From Halovivax limisalsi (GTDB lineage Archaea; Halobacteriota; Halobacteria; Halobacteriales; Natrialbaceae): 64,000 nucleotides of DNA. Below the pieces are notes generated by a model, which was given only the letters and a program-made list of their open reading frames with translations, was not told where the DNA came from and did no database searches. Of the stretch, positions 1-8,816 are shown piece after piece. The position numbers and the translations under genes were made by a program. The DNA lies in contig NZ_CP095757.1 in NCBI RefSeq assembly GCF_023093535.1, forward strand, positions 2,914,001 to 2,978,000, written 5' to 3'. Each line of letters opens with the position of its first letter. The stretch's first letter is position 1.

Positions 1-252
1 CAGGCCACGCTGAATTACGGTCTCGCGATCATCGACATCGCGGCGCTCTCGTTCCTCGGGTTCGGCGCGGCCCCGGGCGATCCCTCCTGGGGAATGATGC
101 TCTCCGAAGGCGTCGAGAAGGGGCTGTTCATGGGCGCGTGGTGGTGGTCGTTCTTCCCCGGCCTCTTCCTCGCCCTGACCGTGCTCGGGTTCAACCTCCT
201 CGGCGACGGCATGCGCGACGCACTCGACCCACGAATGCGCGACGCCGTGTGA
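1..252 (+). CDS. ABC transporter permease, DppC/OppC type (3' end only)
   Basis: The window opens inside this gene; the last 83 codons are present in frame 1. The visible part has the end of a BPD_transp_1 permease domain: a helix with LSFLGFGA, then a loop with DPSWGMML, a hydrophobic helix (FFPGLFLALTVLGFNLLGD) and the usual basic end (DALDPRMRD). This ending is typical of the second permease of di-/oligopeptide (PepT family) importers. The protein would sit in the cytoplasmic membrane. The partner permease, ATPases and binding protein are expected upstream, outside the window. The substrate cannot be told from this fragment. Confidence 0.88.
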   Translation, partial: QATLNYGLAIIDIAALSFLGFGAAPGDPSWGMMLSEGVEKGLFMGAWWWSFFPGLFLALTVLGFNLLGDGMRDALDPRMRDAV

Positions 253-261
253 GCATCACTC

Positions 262-648
262 ATGCGTGATTCGGGACCGGCCACGAACGATGATCGGGCC
301 TCGGACTTTCCGAGCTGGTCACGCCAGCTCGCGCTGGCAGCCTCGCGCTGGGTCGGCCTCGGGGCAGCGATCGGCGTCGCGCTCTCGCTCGGCCTGCTCG
401 TCGTGTTCTCACCTAAAGGTGCGACCGATACCGCCTTCGCCCTCGGGGCGCTCGTCTGCGGATTCGGGGTGACCGCCTGGTCGTCGACCGTCGGCTTGGG
501 CGAGACGATCGAAGGGCTCCAGCAACACCTCGGCAATAACTCGGGGTGGACGAACGCCGGAGCGCGTCGGGCGTTTTTCGTCCTCTCCTGGACCGGCGCG
601 GGGTGGATGATCGCGGCTGCACTCACATCCATCCTCCTCGACGTGTAG
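262..648 (+). CDS. Small haloarchaeal membrane protein, unknown function
   Basis: 128 residues, starting 9 bp after the permease stop, so it may be co-transcribed with it. The N-terminus (about 25 residues) is acidic and soluble. Three hydrophobic segments follow: about residues 30-52 (WVGLGAAIGVALSLGLLVVF), about 57-80, and the C-terminal 104-128. No catalytic motif is visible. Codon use matches the neighbours (G/C third positions), which supports it as a real gene. I do not recognise a characterised family and make no functional claim; a role tied to the upstream transporter is possible but unsupported. Confidence 0.65.
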   Translation: MRDSGPATNDDRASDFPSWSRQLALAASRWVGLGAAIGVALSLGLLVVFSPKGATDTAFALGALVCGFGVTAWSSTVGLGETIEGLQQHLGNNSGWTNAGARRAFFVLSWTGAGWMIAAALTSILLDV

Positions 649-777
649 TGCCGTCGGCCGTTTACCGATCGGTTTCCGATCCGATCGTGAACAGCGTCCG
701 GATTGGGAAACGCCCGCGTACGGCCCGCAATGATAAACGCCCGTACGCTTAAGTCAATCGAACACCGACCGGTAGAT

Positions 778-1401
778 ATGGCCTTCCACGGCCGTCCCGC
801 CCTTCGGGATCTCTTCGACGAGTCGCCGACACCGCACATCGCACATCCGCCTCGAACCCACCACCGCGACTTCTACGTGGCCACAGACGGCTCCTATCGA
901 GCGTCAGGTGGCGGGCTGGGTGCGGTGATCGAAACCCGCGACGGCACGGTCGTCGCCAGGCTCGCCCACGCCGATACGCCGCCGGATAACAACGTCGCGG
1001 AGGTTCGGGCGCTCCACCTGGGGCTCGACGTCCTCGCCGCGCGAGCGCCGCCGGAGGCGAGCGTGGGTGTTCTCGTCGACCACGACACGCTCGCGAGTAG
1101 CCTCAACGCGGCCGTCCTCGCGCGTCGGCACCCGGACCGACGGCCACCGCACCCCGTCGACGTCCCCGCTGCGAGCGCGAATCACTGGCGGGGAATCCGC
1201 GCCCGACTCACCGGGTTCGGCGACGTCCGTGCCGCCCGGATCGACAGTCGAGAGAATCCCGCGCACCCGCTCGCGAACACGCCCGACCAGTACGAACACC
1301 TGCGTCGGGAATCACCGCGGTGCGTGCGGCCAACTCCCGTCGAACCGCCATCTCGCGGCTACCTGCCACCCTCGCGAGCCGACCGCAACGCGAGCGACTG
1401 A
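778..1401 (+). CDS. RNase H-like (RNase HI family) protein
   Basis: 207 residues. The start at 778 is chosen because a TATA-like CTTAAGT lies at about 748-754, giving a nearly leaderless transcript; an upstream in-frame ATG at 703 would precede that promoter. After a roughly 27-residue leader come the RNase HI signatures: YVATDGSYRASGGGLGAV (first catalytic Asp), NNVAEVRAL (Glu), a strand with LVDHDTLA (Asp), and NPAHPLAN where the family usually has an Asp-containing 'AD.LAN'. The expected role is cleavage of RNA in RNA/DNA hybrids in the cytoplasm. The last acidic ligand appears to be His, so activity is not assured. The C-terminal 50 residues are Pro/Arg-rich and look disordered. Confidence 0.75.
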   Translation: MAFHGRPALRDLFDESPTPHIAHPPRTHHRDFYVATDGSYRASGGGLGAVIETRDGTVVARLAHADTPPDNNVAEVRALHLGLDVLAARAPPEASVGVLVDHDTLASSLNAAVLARRHPDRRPPHPVDVPAASANHWRGIRARLTGFGDVRAARIDSRENPAHPLANTPDQYEHLRRESPRCVRPTPVEPPSRGYLPPSRADRNASD

Positions 1402-1526
1402 CGGTCGGCCATCCAAAACGGATGTGGGCACCGCGTCCGGCAACCGAATCCGGTCCACCCATCTGGTGCTTCGGTGGATAGAGGCACGGTCACAGGCCCA
1501 GCCTTCGTCCCGACTACGTACAACCG

Positions 1527-3050
1527 TCAGGGAATCCACGTCGGCAGGAGGACTCCGAGCGTGAGTACGGCGAGCGCGTAACACAGGAGAATCGTCGACA
1601 CGGAGAGGACCGAGCCGAGCGTCGACGCGATCCGGCCGGGATCGCCGTGTCGATACGAACCGACGGTCGATCGGCGTACCCACACCGCCGCGGCGATGTA
1701 GCGACGTTTCCAGCGCGCGTGGAATCGACAGTGCGCATCCCGGATCCGACCGTACGTGTAGACGATCAACTGGGCGATCTCCCAGAGCGGGTCGTACTCG
1801 TCAGGGCCCTCGACCGGCGGCGCCCCGCCAGTTCGCTGCTGACCACCGGCCGCCTCCGGGGTCGTGACGGCGGGCGCCGTTGATTCGGTCGAGTCGTTCG
1901 AGGCCGGCAGCGATCGGGTCGCACTGCCGCTCGACTCGGCCGGACGACCGCCCTCGAGGGTCGGTTGTCGCGGTTCGATGTCGACGTCGTCCAGATCCCA
2001 GTTACTCGCCCGGGACTGGTTCGATCCGGGCTGGGGTGCCGGCCGGTTCTGCTCCGAGACGGTCGAGTCTTCGGCGTCCGACACCGATCCGCTCGTCCCG
2101 TCCGCGTCGGATTCCGACCCGGTCGAATCGCCGGCGGCCGCCTCCGCACCGTCGGCGTCCGTCGCCGATCCGCCCGACTCCGCGGAGTCCCCGGTTTGCT
2201 CCGCCTCGTCGACGGGTTGCGTGACGTGGTCCTCGCGATCCGACGGCGGGCCGTAGGCCTCCTGTAACGTCGGCGTGGACCCCTTGTCGACGGTCTTCTT
2301 CCGCCGGAACTGCACCCGCGAGAGCTTCTCGTCCCAGTCGGTCATCACGAGCGCCTCGCCGTCGTCAAGCGACTGCACGCTCTCGGCCGCGTCGCCGCCG
2401 AGGATCCGGCCGGCCACCTTCGTGTCGTTCTCCCAGGTGAGCCGATGCCAGACCAGCCAGTCACACTGCGTGATGTAGTCCTTCGCGACCGCGGCGGGCC
2501 GCTGGGACATCGCGACGATGCCGAGTCCGCGCTTGCGGCCGCGCTTTGCCACGCGGACGAGCATCTTGTGGATGTCGTCGCCACCGCCGCGCTCGGGAAT
2601 GAACTCGTGGGCCTCCTCGACGAACAGCAGGAACGGCTTCTGGTGTTGCTTCTCCGCGACGAACAGTTCGCGCACGACCGCGTGGATCACGTCGTCCGCG
2701 ACCTCCTCGTCCATGTACCCCGAGACGTCGAGGATGATCGGGACGTTCTCCTCCAGGGCGAGATCCGCGATCAACGGCGCGTCCTCGGCCGTGATCTCCC
2801 GGTCGCAGGCGTCGTCACCGCCGACCTGCAGGAGTTCGTAGCGCTCTTTCAGCGCCGCGTACTCCCCGTCCGTGTCGATGATCATCAGGCCGAGGCCGCG
2901 ATCGAGTAACTCCTCGGCGACGACGCTCGCCGTGTTGGACTTCCCGCTCCCGGACTTGCCGGTCACGAACCCGCGACCGGTCAACACGTCGTTGATCGGC
3001 AGCGAGTACCCCTTCTCGGAGACGGCGAAGCGCTCGATCGATTCGGCCAT
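1527..3050 (-). CDS. HerA-like (DUF87) ATPase with disordered linker and C-terminal membrane helix
   Basis: 507 residues. The N-terminal ~265 residues form an FtsK/HerA-type P-loop ATPase core: Walker A GKSGSGKSNT (31-40), Walker B FLLFVEEAHEF (140-150), and MSQRPA (181-186), the sensor region of HerA/VirB4-like enzymes. This is followed by about 150 residues of acidic Ser/Asp/Glu/Gly-rich disorder, a basic Arg-rich stretch and a single hydrophobic C-terminal helix (about 480-504). Classical HerA works with NurA nuclease in end resection, but no nurA is adjacent. The tail would place this ATPase on the membrane, so a DNA-translocation role at the envelope is an inference only. It is divergent from the membrane protein at 3174. 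Confidence 0.85.
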   Translation of the reverse strand: MAESIERFAVSEKGYSLPINDVLTGRGFVTGKSGSGKSNTASVVAEELLDRGLGLMIIDTDGEYAALKERYELLQVGGDDACDREITAEDAPLIADLALEENVPIILDVSGYMDEEVADDVIHAVVRELFVAEKQHQKPFLLFVEEAHEFIPERGGGDDIHKMLVRVAKRGRKRGLGIVAMSQRPAAVAKDYITQCDWLVWHRLTWENDTKVAGRILGGDAAESVQSLDDGEALVMTDWDEKLSRVQFRRKKTVDKGSTPTLQEAYGPPSDREDHVTQPVDEAEQTGDSAESGGSATDADGAEAAAGDSTGSESDADGTSGSVSDAEDSTVSEQNRPAPQPGSNQSRASNWDLDDVDIEPRQPTLEGGRPAESSGSATRSLPASNDSTESTAPAVTTPEAAGGQQRTGGAPPVEGPDEYDPLWEIAQLIVYTYGRIRDAHCRFHARWKRRYIAAAVWVRRSTVGSYRHGDPGRIASTLGSVLSVSTILLCYALAVLTLGVLLPTWIP

Positions 3051-3173
3051 ATCGCTCGCTCCCCGCTACGAAGTCAGTCCATAAATGCTTCCTGTCCGAG
3101 GATCGATCGGTCGGCTGTCACGAACGTCACGAACCCCTCAACGTTTTTGTCGGAGCGGTGCAGTGGGTAGCGC

Positions 3174-3647
3174 ATGAACCGAGAGCGCATCGTCGAGCGG
3201 CTCAGCAGCCGCGTCTTTCTCACCGTCGCCGGCTCGACCGTGCTGCTGACGTTCGCCTTCGTCGGCCTCGCCGTCCTCTGGGAGGGCCGCATCGTCGCGA
3301 ACGTGACGTCGCGACTCCCGTTCTACGTCCTCGTGTTCGCGATCGCGTTCATCTTCGCGCTGCTCAAACTCGATAACCGCGAACGCGACGGCACGCAGAT
3401 CCTCGTCGCCACCGCCGGGATCGGCCTCGTCGCCGCGATCATCTTCGGCCTGGCGATCGAAGGCGCCGCCTACACCCTCTACGAGCCCTACGAGGTCTTC
3501 CAGACCGGCCTCGTCGTCGTCTTCCTCGCCGCCGGCATCATCTGTACCGGCCTCGGCATCTGGGGGGTGCGCCACTGGCGCGAGTTCGTCGCCACCGGCG
3601 GCCCCGCGTCGACCGACGCGGAAATGGAGCGGCTCGAGGGCGGGTAG
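3174..3647 (+). CDS. Four-helix membrane protein, unknown function
   Basis: 157 residues, starting with ATG and divergent from the HerA-like gene. Four hydrophobic segments are visible at about residues 16-36, 48-64, 77-97 and 111-131. They are separated by short charged loops, with a soluble acidic C-terminal tail. No motif for transport or catalysis is visible and I do not recognise a characterised family. Sharing a 120-bp divergent intergenic region with a membrane-anchored ATPase is suggestive but not evidence of a joint function. Confidence 0.7.
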   Translation: MNRERIVERLSSRVFLTVAGSTVLLTFAFVGLAVLWEGRIVANVTSRLPFYVLVFAIAFIFALLKLDNRERDGTQILVATAGIGLVAAIIFGLAIEGAAYTLYEPYEVFQTGLVVVFLAAGIICTGLGIWGVRHWREFVATGGPASTDAEMERLEGG

Positions 3648-3779
3648 GGCAGCATCCTTTCCACGTGATCTCGCGGGGAACGCGGAATCGGTCACCGCGC
3701 ACAACGACCCTGTCGGTCCGGTCAAAGCGATGTTTTAGCTTCCCGATCCGCTTTATCCCTGGATAGTTTCGTGTTACTC

Positions 3780-4370
3780 ATGAACCGGCGCACCCTCATC
3801 GCACACATCGAATTCGGGTCAATCGTCGGTATCGCTGGTTGCCTAGGAGATGGCGAGACGCATTCTAACCAGGAAGCCAGCGGTGAATCAGATTGGAGAG
3901 CAGATGCGAAAAACCCCGATATTGGTGATCAGCCCTGCCCCCCGTACGAAACCGAACGCGATAGTGCCGTCTGTTCTCACACGGTCGGCTCAGACGAGGT
4001 ATCAGTGTATATCGAGCCGCATACAGAGCACAGCACCCTCGATGACGGAACGCCGGTCGAAGAGATCCTACTTTCCATCTATAATCAGTCCGCTACTGAA
4101 CTCACGTTCAATCCATATAGTTGGAGCGTATGGTACAATTCGGGAAATGGATGGGAGGAGCTCCAGCAGGAACTATCGGTTACCGGACACCTGACTATAT
4201 CGCCAGACGAGACACATTCGTGGTCGTTTACGGAGGTGGTGGACTCCATTCAGGAGGAACCGACACTTGAGCCGGCGCTATATGCGGCGGAACTCGGCGT
4301 TCCTGACCCCGAAAACGGCGACAATTGGATCGGTTGTATTGCCCTCGTTCAGCTGGTCGCAGCCGACTGA
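3780..4370 (+). CDS. Secreted lipoprotein, unknown function
   Basis: 196 residues from the ATG at 3780 (an in-frame ATG also lies at 3771). MNRRTLI then a hydrophobic stretch ends in a lipobox, GIAGC, followed by GDGE: a haloarchaeal lipoprotein signal, although the twin-Arg motif is weak. The mature part is mostly beta-type sequence with several Cys and Trp and hydrophilic loops. It resembles the small Ig-like lipoproteins seen singly in many haloarchaea, but I cannot name a family. Base composition is visibly more AT-rich than both neighbours, a hint of recent acquisition. Its 3' end faces the hairpin array. Confidence 0.65.
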   Translation: MNRRTLIAHIEFGSIVGIAGCLGDGETHSNQEASGESDWRADAKNPDIGDQPCPPYETERDSAVCSHTVGSDEVSVYIEPHTEHSTLDDGTPVEEILLSIYNQSATELTFNPYSWSVWYNSGNGWEELQQELSVTGHLTISPDETHSWSFTEVVDSIQEEPTLEPALYAAELGVPDPENGDNWIGCIALVQLVAAD

Positions 4371-4484
4371 CGTACATCCGTTATCGCCGGTTCGGTAGCC
4401 CACTACCCTGACCGATACCTGCTCCATCCGCGGGTCGTTCACTATCTGCTCTACGTACGCCGAGCGATGCGAGGCGTTTTGCTA

Positions 4485-4729
4485 CGAGAGAGCTCGCTCT
4501 CTCGGCATCTCGGAAGACCGTTGGTCTTCCGATGACTCGTCGAAGTGTCCGGCACTTCGAGATGACGAAAGAGCGCTTGCGCTCTTTCGAACCACACCGC
4601 CGGAGCGGGCTTCGCCCGCGGAGGCGGCCCTTTTTCATCGAAGTTTTTGCGCAAGCGAGTTGCGGGCAAAAGGCCCGCAACTGAATGCCGTGGCGGCTTC
4701 GCCGCCACGCGGTTCGCCTGCGGCGAACC
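4485..4729. repeat. Array of eight consecutive perfect hairpins
   Basis: The gap between the lipoprotein and the malic enzyme gene (4371-4751) has no credible gene. It holds eight different inverted repeats with perfect stems and very short loops: 4485-4504 (stem 8, loop CTCG), 4511-4531 (9, GTT), 4540-4560 (8, TCCGG), 4566-4589 (10, CTTG), 4605-4619 (6, TTC), 4658-4682 (10, AAAAG), 4689-4709 (9, TTC) and 4711-4729 (8, TGC). The stems differ in sequence, so this is not one repeat copied. Both flanking genes end here (convergent), so it may act as a bidirectional 3'-end or RNA-structure element. Confidence 0.9.
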
Positions 4730-4751
4730 CGCCGCGCAAAAAGTTCGGTGC

Positions 4752-6998
4752 TTACTCTTGTGCGTCCACGACCGCGACGCCCGCCAGGTTGACGATGTCC
4801 TTCACTTCGTCGCCGCGCTGGAGGACGTGGACGGGTTTGTCCATGCCGACGAGCATCGGGCCGATCGCGTCCGCGCCGCCGAGGCGCTGGAGCAGCTTGT
4901 ACCCGATGTTGCCGGCTTCCAGATTGGGGAAGACGAGCACGTTCGCGGGTTCTGCGAGGTCGGAGAACTCGTAGGTGCCCTGGAGGATGTCCTCGACGAC
5001 GGCCGTGTCGGCCTGCATCTCGCCGTCGACCGGGAAGTCGACGTCGGGGTCGGTCCGCAAGGCTCGCGCGGCGCGGCGGGGCTTGCGCGTTCCCTCGTTG
5101 TCGACGCTACCGAAGTTGGAGTACGATAGCAGGGCCGCGCGGGGTTCGACGTTGAACCGGCGGGCCAGCCCGGCCGTCTGCTTGGTCACCTCGGCGAGGA
5201 CCTCTTCGTCCGGTTCCATGTTGACCGTCGCGTCGGCGACGAAGATGACCCGGTTCTTGAAGGCCAGGAGATAGACGCCGGCGACGTAGTCGGCGTCCTC
5301 GGCCGTGCCGATGACCTGCAGGGGCGGTCGGAGCGCGGACGGGTAGTGGTGGGTCAGGCCCGTCAGGAGCGCGTCCGCGTCGCCCTGTTCGACCATCACG
5401 CTGCCGAAGTAGTTGGTGTCGCGCTCGATGCGATCCGCGGCCTCCGAACGGGTCAGTCCCTTGCGTTTGCGAAGCTCGTAGAGGCGGTCCGCGTACGCGT
5501 CGTAATCTGCGGTGTCCGGGTCGGCGATCTCCGGCTCGAAGTCGAGGCCCAGATCCGCCGCGGTGGCGGTGATCTCCGCGCGCTCGCCGATCAGGACCGG
5601 CTCGGCGATGCCCTGCTCTTCGAGCTGGTAGGCCGCCCGGATCATCTTCTCGTCGTCGCCCTCCGCGAGCGCGATGCGCTTGGGGTCGCTCTTGGCTTTG
5701 TTTAGCACGACACGCATCATCTCGCGGGACTTGCCGAGGCGGGCCTCGAGTTGCGCTTCGTAGGCGTCGAGGTCGAGCGAAACGCGAGAGGCGCCCGAGT
5801 CGATCGCCGCCTCCGCGACGGCGGGCGCGACGCGGAACAGGACGCGCGGATCGACGGGTTTGGGGATGATGTACTCCGGCCCGTACTGGATCGGCTGGTC
5901 GCCGTAGGCCTTGACGACCGCGTCGGGGACGTCCTCGCGGGCGAGTTTCGCGAGCGCGCGAGCGGCCGCGACCTTCATGTCCTCGTTGATGTCCGTCGCG
6001 CGGACGTCGAGCGCCCCGCGGAAGATGAACGGGAAGCCGAGAACGTTGTTGACCTGGTTCGGGTAGTCCGACCGCCCCGTCGCCATGATGACGGTGTCCT
6101 CGCGGGCGTCCTTCGCGTCCGGATAGGTGATCTCGGGGTCGGGATTCGCCATCGCGAAGATGATCGGGTTCGACGCCATCGAGCGGACCATCTCCTGGCT
6201 CACGATACCGCCGACGGAGAGGCCGACGAAGACGTCCGCACCCGCCATCGCGTCCGCGAGATCGCCCTCGGGGACGTCGCGGGCGAACTCCTGCTTGTAG
6301 GAGTTGAGCTCCTCGGCGCGGGAGTCGGTGATGATTCCCGTCGAATCGCACATCGTGATGTTCTCGCGCTCGCAGCCGAGCGAGACGTAAAACCGGGCGG
6401 TCGCGATCGCGCTCGCGCCGGCGCCGGAGAAGACGATCTCGAGTTCGTCGAGCGACTTGCCCGCGACGTCCGCGGCGTTGAGCAGCGCCGCGCCGGAGAT
6501 GATGGCGGTCCCGTGCTGGTCGTCGTGGAAGACGGGAACGTCCATCTCCTCGCGCAGGCGCTCCTCGATCGTAAAGCACTCCGGCGCGGCGATGTCCTCG
6601 AGGTTGATCCCGCCGAACGTCGGTTCCATCATGGAGACGGCGTCGACGAACCGGTCCGGGTCGTCGGTGTCGAGCTCGACGTCGAAGACGTCGATGTCGG
6701 CGAAGCGCTTGAAGAGAACGCCCTTGCCCTCCATGACGGGTTTCGACGCCTGGGCTCCGATGTCACCGAGGCCGAGCACGGCCGAGCCGTTCGAGACGAC
6801 GCCGACGAGGTTGCCCTTGGCCGTGTAGGTGTAGGCGTCGGTTTCGTCCTCGTGGATCTCCATGCAGGGGGCCGCGACGCCCGGCGAGTACGCCAGGGAG
6901 AGATCTCGCTGCGTGTTCGTCGGCTTCGTCGTCGAGATCTCGATCTTCCCCGGGGGGTCGGTTCGGTGATAGTCGAGTGCGTCCTCGTCCAGTCCCAT
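4752..6998 (-). CDS. maeB: NADP-dependent malic enzyme with C-terminal phosphotransacetylase-like domain
   Basis: 748 residues, the usual length of MaeB-type fusions. The start at 6998 ([11 protein letters not shown]) fits the family N-terminus; longer in-frame extensions run into the divergent coaD promoter region. The N-terminal half (to about residue 420) is the malic enzyme: [10 protein letters not shown], the metal/substrate region [12 protein letters not shown], and the nucleotide-binding [10 protein letters not shown]. The C-terminal half resembles phosphate acetyltransferase ([17 protein letters not shown] onward); in MaeB proteins this part is usually regulatory rather than catalytic. 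It converts malate to pyruvate with NADPH production in the cytoplasm. It is divergent from coaD. Confidence 0.95.
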   Translation of the reverse strand: MGLDEDALDYHRTDPPGKIEISTTKPTNTQRDLSLAYSPGVAAPCMEIHEDETDAYTYTAKGNLVGVVSNGSAVLGLGDIGAQASKPVMEGKGVLFKRFADIDVFDVELDTDDPDRFVDAVSMMEPTFGGINLEDIAAPECFTIEERLREEMDVPVFHDDQHGTAIISGAALLNAADVAGKSLDELEIVFSGAGASAIATARFYVSLGCERENITMCDSTGIITDSRAEELNSYKQEFARDVPEGDLADAMAGADVFVGLSVGGIVSQEMVRSMASNPIIFAMANPDPEITYPDAKDAREDTVIMATGRSDYPNQVNNVLGFPFIFRGALDVRATDINEDMKVAAARALAKLAREDVPDAVVKAYGDQPIQYGPEYIIPKPVDPRVLFRVAPAVAEAAIDSGASRVSLDLDAYEAQLEARLGKSREMMRVVLNKAKSDPKRIALAEGDDEKMIRAAYQLEEQGIAEPVLIGERAEITATAADLGLDFEPEIADPDTADYDAYADRLYELRKRKGLTRSEAADRIERDTNYFGSVMVEQGDADALLTGLTHHYPSALRPPLQVIGTAEDADYVAGVYLLAFKNRVIFVADATVNMEPDEEVLAEVTKQTAGLARRFNVEPRAALLSYSNFGSVDNEGTRKPRRAARALRTDPDVDFPVDGEMQADTAVVEDILQGTYEFSDLAEPANVLVFPNLEAGNIGYKLLQRLGGADAIGPMLVGMDKPVHVLQRGDEVKDIVNLAGVAVVDAQE

Positions 6999-7138
6999 AC
7001 CGCCACAGTCGCGTGTACACCTACAAAGGTTGTGGACGGCGACGGGAGTGGCCGTCCCGAAAGAGCGCCCGCCTCCGACGCCGGAACGAAGTCCCTGATT
7101 CGACTCTTTTATGCCGACCCGGGCGTGAGGCACAAGAC

Positions 7139-7621
7139 ATGCAGGTCGCGCTCGGTGGCACGTTCGACCCCATCCACGACGGCCACCGGCGGCTGTTCGA
7201 ACGCGCCTTCGAACTCGGCGACGTGACGGTCGGGCTCACGAGCGACGAACTCGCGCCGGCGACGCGCCACGTCGATCGATACGTCCGCCCCTTCGACGAG
7301 CGCGCCGCGGATCTGCGCGACGAACTCGCCGCGATCGCCGAGGCCCGCGATCGCTCGTTCGAAGTTCGAACGCTCGAGGAACCCACCGGGATCGCGACCG
7401 AACCGCAGTTCGACGCCCTCGTCGTCTCGCCGGAGACCGTCGACGGCGGCAAGCGGATCAACGAGATCAGGCGCGAGCGCGGCCACGACGCGCTCGAACT
7501 CGTCGTCGTCCCCCACGCCCGGGCCGAAGACGGCGATATCATCTCCAGCACCCGGATCGTCAACGGCGAGATCGACGAACACGGAAATCTCGTTGCCGAC
7601 GAAACCGACCACTCCGCCTGA
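7139..7621 (+). CDS. coaD: Phosphopantetheine adenylyltransferase, archaeal type
   Basis: 160 residues. The N-terminus has the nucleotidyltransferase signature GGTFDPIHDGHRRLF (residues 6-20, with the T/HxGH motif), and the C-terminal part has ISSTRI, matching the ISSS/TxxR motif that binds ATP. Archaeal PPAT joins ATP and 4'-phosphopantetheine to dephospho-CoA in coenzyme A synthesis. The ATG at 7139 is chosen because the family starts directly with the beta strand MQVALGGTFDP. It shares a short divergent promoter region with the malic enzyme gene. Confidence 0.93.
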   Translation: MQVALGGTFDPIHDGHRRLFERAFELGDVTVGLTSDELAPATRHVDRYVRPFDERAADLRDELAAIAEARDRSFEVRTLEEPTGIATEPQFDALVVSPETVDGGKRINEIRRERGHDALELVVVPHARAEDGDIISSTRIVNGEIDEHGNLVADETDHSA

Positions 7622-7647
7622 GCCACCGAGCGTCGAACCGGGCCGAG

Positions 7648-7956
7648 TCACCAGCTCGGCGGTTCGAGTCCCGCGGCTTCGAGTCTGTCCTTCCACCGCG
7701 ACTGGATCGAGAGCCGTGAGACCGAGAGCGCGTCGGCGACCTCCCCTTGCGTTCGGCCGTCGCCGGCGATCAGCGAGCCCGCGTAGAGACTGGCGGCGAG
7801 GACGGCGCGCTTCGAACGCGGTTCCGAGGGGACGTCGGAGAGAAAGAGGTCGGTCGCCGTCGACCGGGCGTCGCTCGACAGGTCGAGCGCGTCGGCCGCG
7901 GCCGCCAACTCGTCGAGCCACTCCTCGTTGGCGAGCCGTTCCCGGGCGTTGTACAT
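7648..7956 (-). CDS. Short TFIIB-like (single cyclin-fold) protein
   Basis: 102 residues. The sequence resembles one cyclin repeat of archaeal TFB: an LxxLxxAADALDLSS helix pair, RSKRAVLAASLYAGSLIAG, then TQGEVADALSVSRLSIQSRWKDRL, which matches the helix-turn-helix at the end of a TFB repeat. It lacks the zinc ribbon and B-finger of a full TFB, so it cannot act as a normal initiation factor. Haloarchaea have several such short TFB-like proteins whose role is unclear. It converges on coaD. Confidence 0.75.
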   Translation of the reverse strand: MYNARERLANEEWLDELAAAADALDLSSDARSTATDLFLSDVPSEPRSKRAVLAASLYAGSLIAGDGRTQGEVADALSVSRLSIQSRWKDRLEAAGLEPPSW

Positions 7957-8150
7957 CTACGTCACGAAAGCGCGTCAGGGCGCATAAATCCATCCCCACC
8001 TGACGGAAATCGAAGCGAAGGGCGCGGGTTCAGGGACACCGTCATCGCTCCCGCGGGTGGCACGGGGCCGAACCGGGCATCGGGGCGCGATCGGGTGCTC
8101 CGGTTCTGACCGACAGGTTCTTACTCGCTACCCGAGGTAGTTGCCACTGC

Positions 8151-8233
8151 GCGCGGGTAACCAAGCGGCCAACGGTGCAGCGCTTAGGACGCTGTGGTGT
8201 AGACCTCCGCAGGTTCGAATCCTGTCCCGCGCA
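8151..8233 (+). tRNA. tRNA-Leu (anticodon UAG)
   Basis: An 83-nt type II tRNA. The acceptor strand GCGCGGG (8151-8157) pairs with CCCGCGC (8226-8232), with A as discriminator. The anticodon arm AGCG-CTTAGGA-CGCT gives anticodon TAG. There is a long variable arm after the anticodon stem, as required for tRNA-Leu, and the T arm is CAGG-TTCGAAT-CCTG. CCA is not encoded. There is no intron in the anticodon loop. Its 3' 20 nt are repeated downstream (see the repeat entry). Confidence 0.96.
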
Positions 8234-8675
8234 TGCGAGACGCGAACGAAGTGAGCGTCTCGGTGTTGCGAACGGTGAGCGGAGCGAACCGTGAGCGCCG
8301 TCACGAACGAACGTGAGTGGCGTGGATGCGTCGCGAAGGATTCGAATTATACCGAGGTTCTGCGCGAAGCGCAGGTTCTCGGGAGTAGTTCGAAATCCTG
8401 TCCCGCGCATGCGAGACGCGAACGAAGTGAGCGTCTCGGTGTTGCGAACGGTGAGCGGAGCGAACCGTGAGCGCCGTCACGAACGAACGTGAGTGGCGTG
8501 GATGCGTCGCGAAGGATTCGAATTATACCGAGGTTCTGCGCGAAGCGCAGGTTCTCGGGAGTAGTTCGAATCCTGTCCCGCGCATGCGAGACGCGAACGA
8601 AGTGAGCGTCTCGGTGTTGCGAACGGTGAGCGGAGCGAACCGTGAGCGCCGTCACGAACGAACGTGAGTGGCGTG
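8214..8675 (+). repeat. Tandem direct repeat (2.6 copies of ~175 bp) seeded by the tRNA-Leu 3' end
   Basis: Copies lie at 8214-8388, 8389-8564 and 8565-8675 (last one truncated). Each begins with the last 20 nt of the tRNA (TTCGAATCCTGTCCCGCGCA); copy 2 carries one extra A within it. The rest of each unit holds short hairpins, such as stem CGAGACGC/GCGTCTCG (8236-8243/8255-8262), AACGGT/ACCGT, CACG/CGTG and CTGCGC-GAA-GCGCAG. The copies are otherwise nearly identical, which indicates recent duplication. Duplicated tRNA 3' ends are what tyrosine-recombinase integration at a tRNA leaves behind, but no integrase is nearby. The rest of the gap to 8816 shows nothing else I can name. Confidence 0.92.
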
Positions 8676-8816
8676 TATGAGCGCCACCATTCGAGGAGCC
8701 GGGCGGTGTCGAATCGGCGACCGTTTACGACCGAAGACGCGCCCTTTTGGGCCCCAGTTTCACCCCCAGCGACGCAGAGCAGAACGGCTTTACGTCGGGC
8801 GACACTTCCGTTGCGT

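Noticed and set aside
5751-7226. 491-residue open frame on the plus strand over the malic enzyme gene
   Set aside because: It is antisense to a strongly supported gene, rich in Arg/Asp/Val repeats from GC-rich codons and has no domain.
8467-8667. ORFs inside the tRNA-linked repeats
   Set aside because: They run across repeat copies and contain the hairpins; the same sequence is open in several frames.
8214-8675. CRISPR array
   Set aside because: Units are about 175 bp and nearly identical throughout, without the alternation of short repeats and unique spacers.
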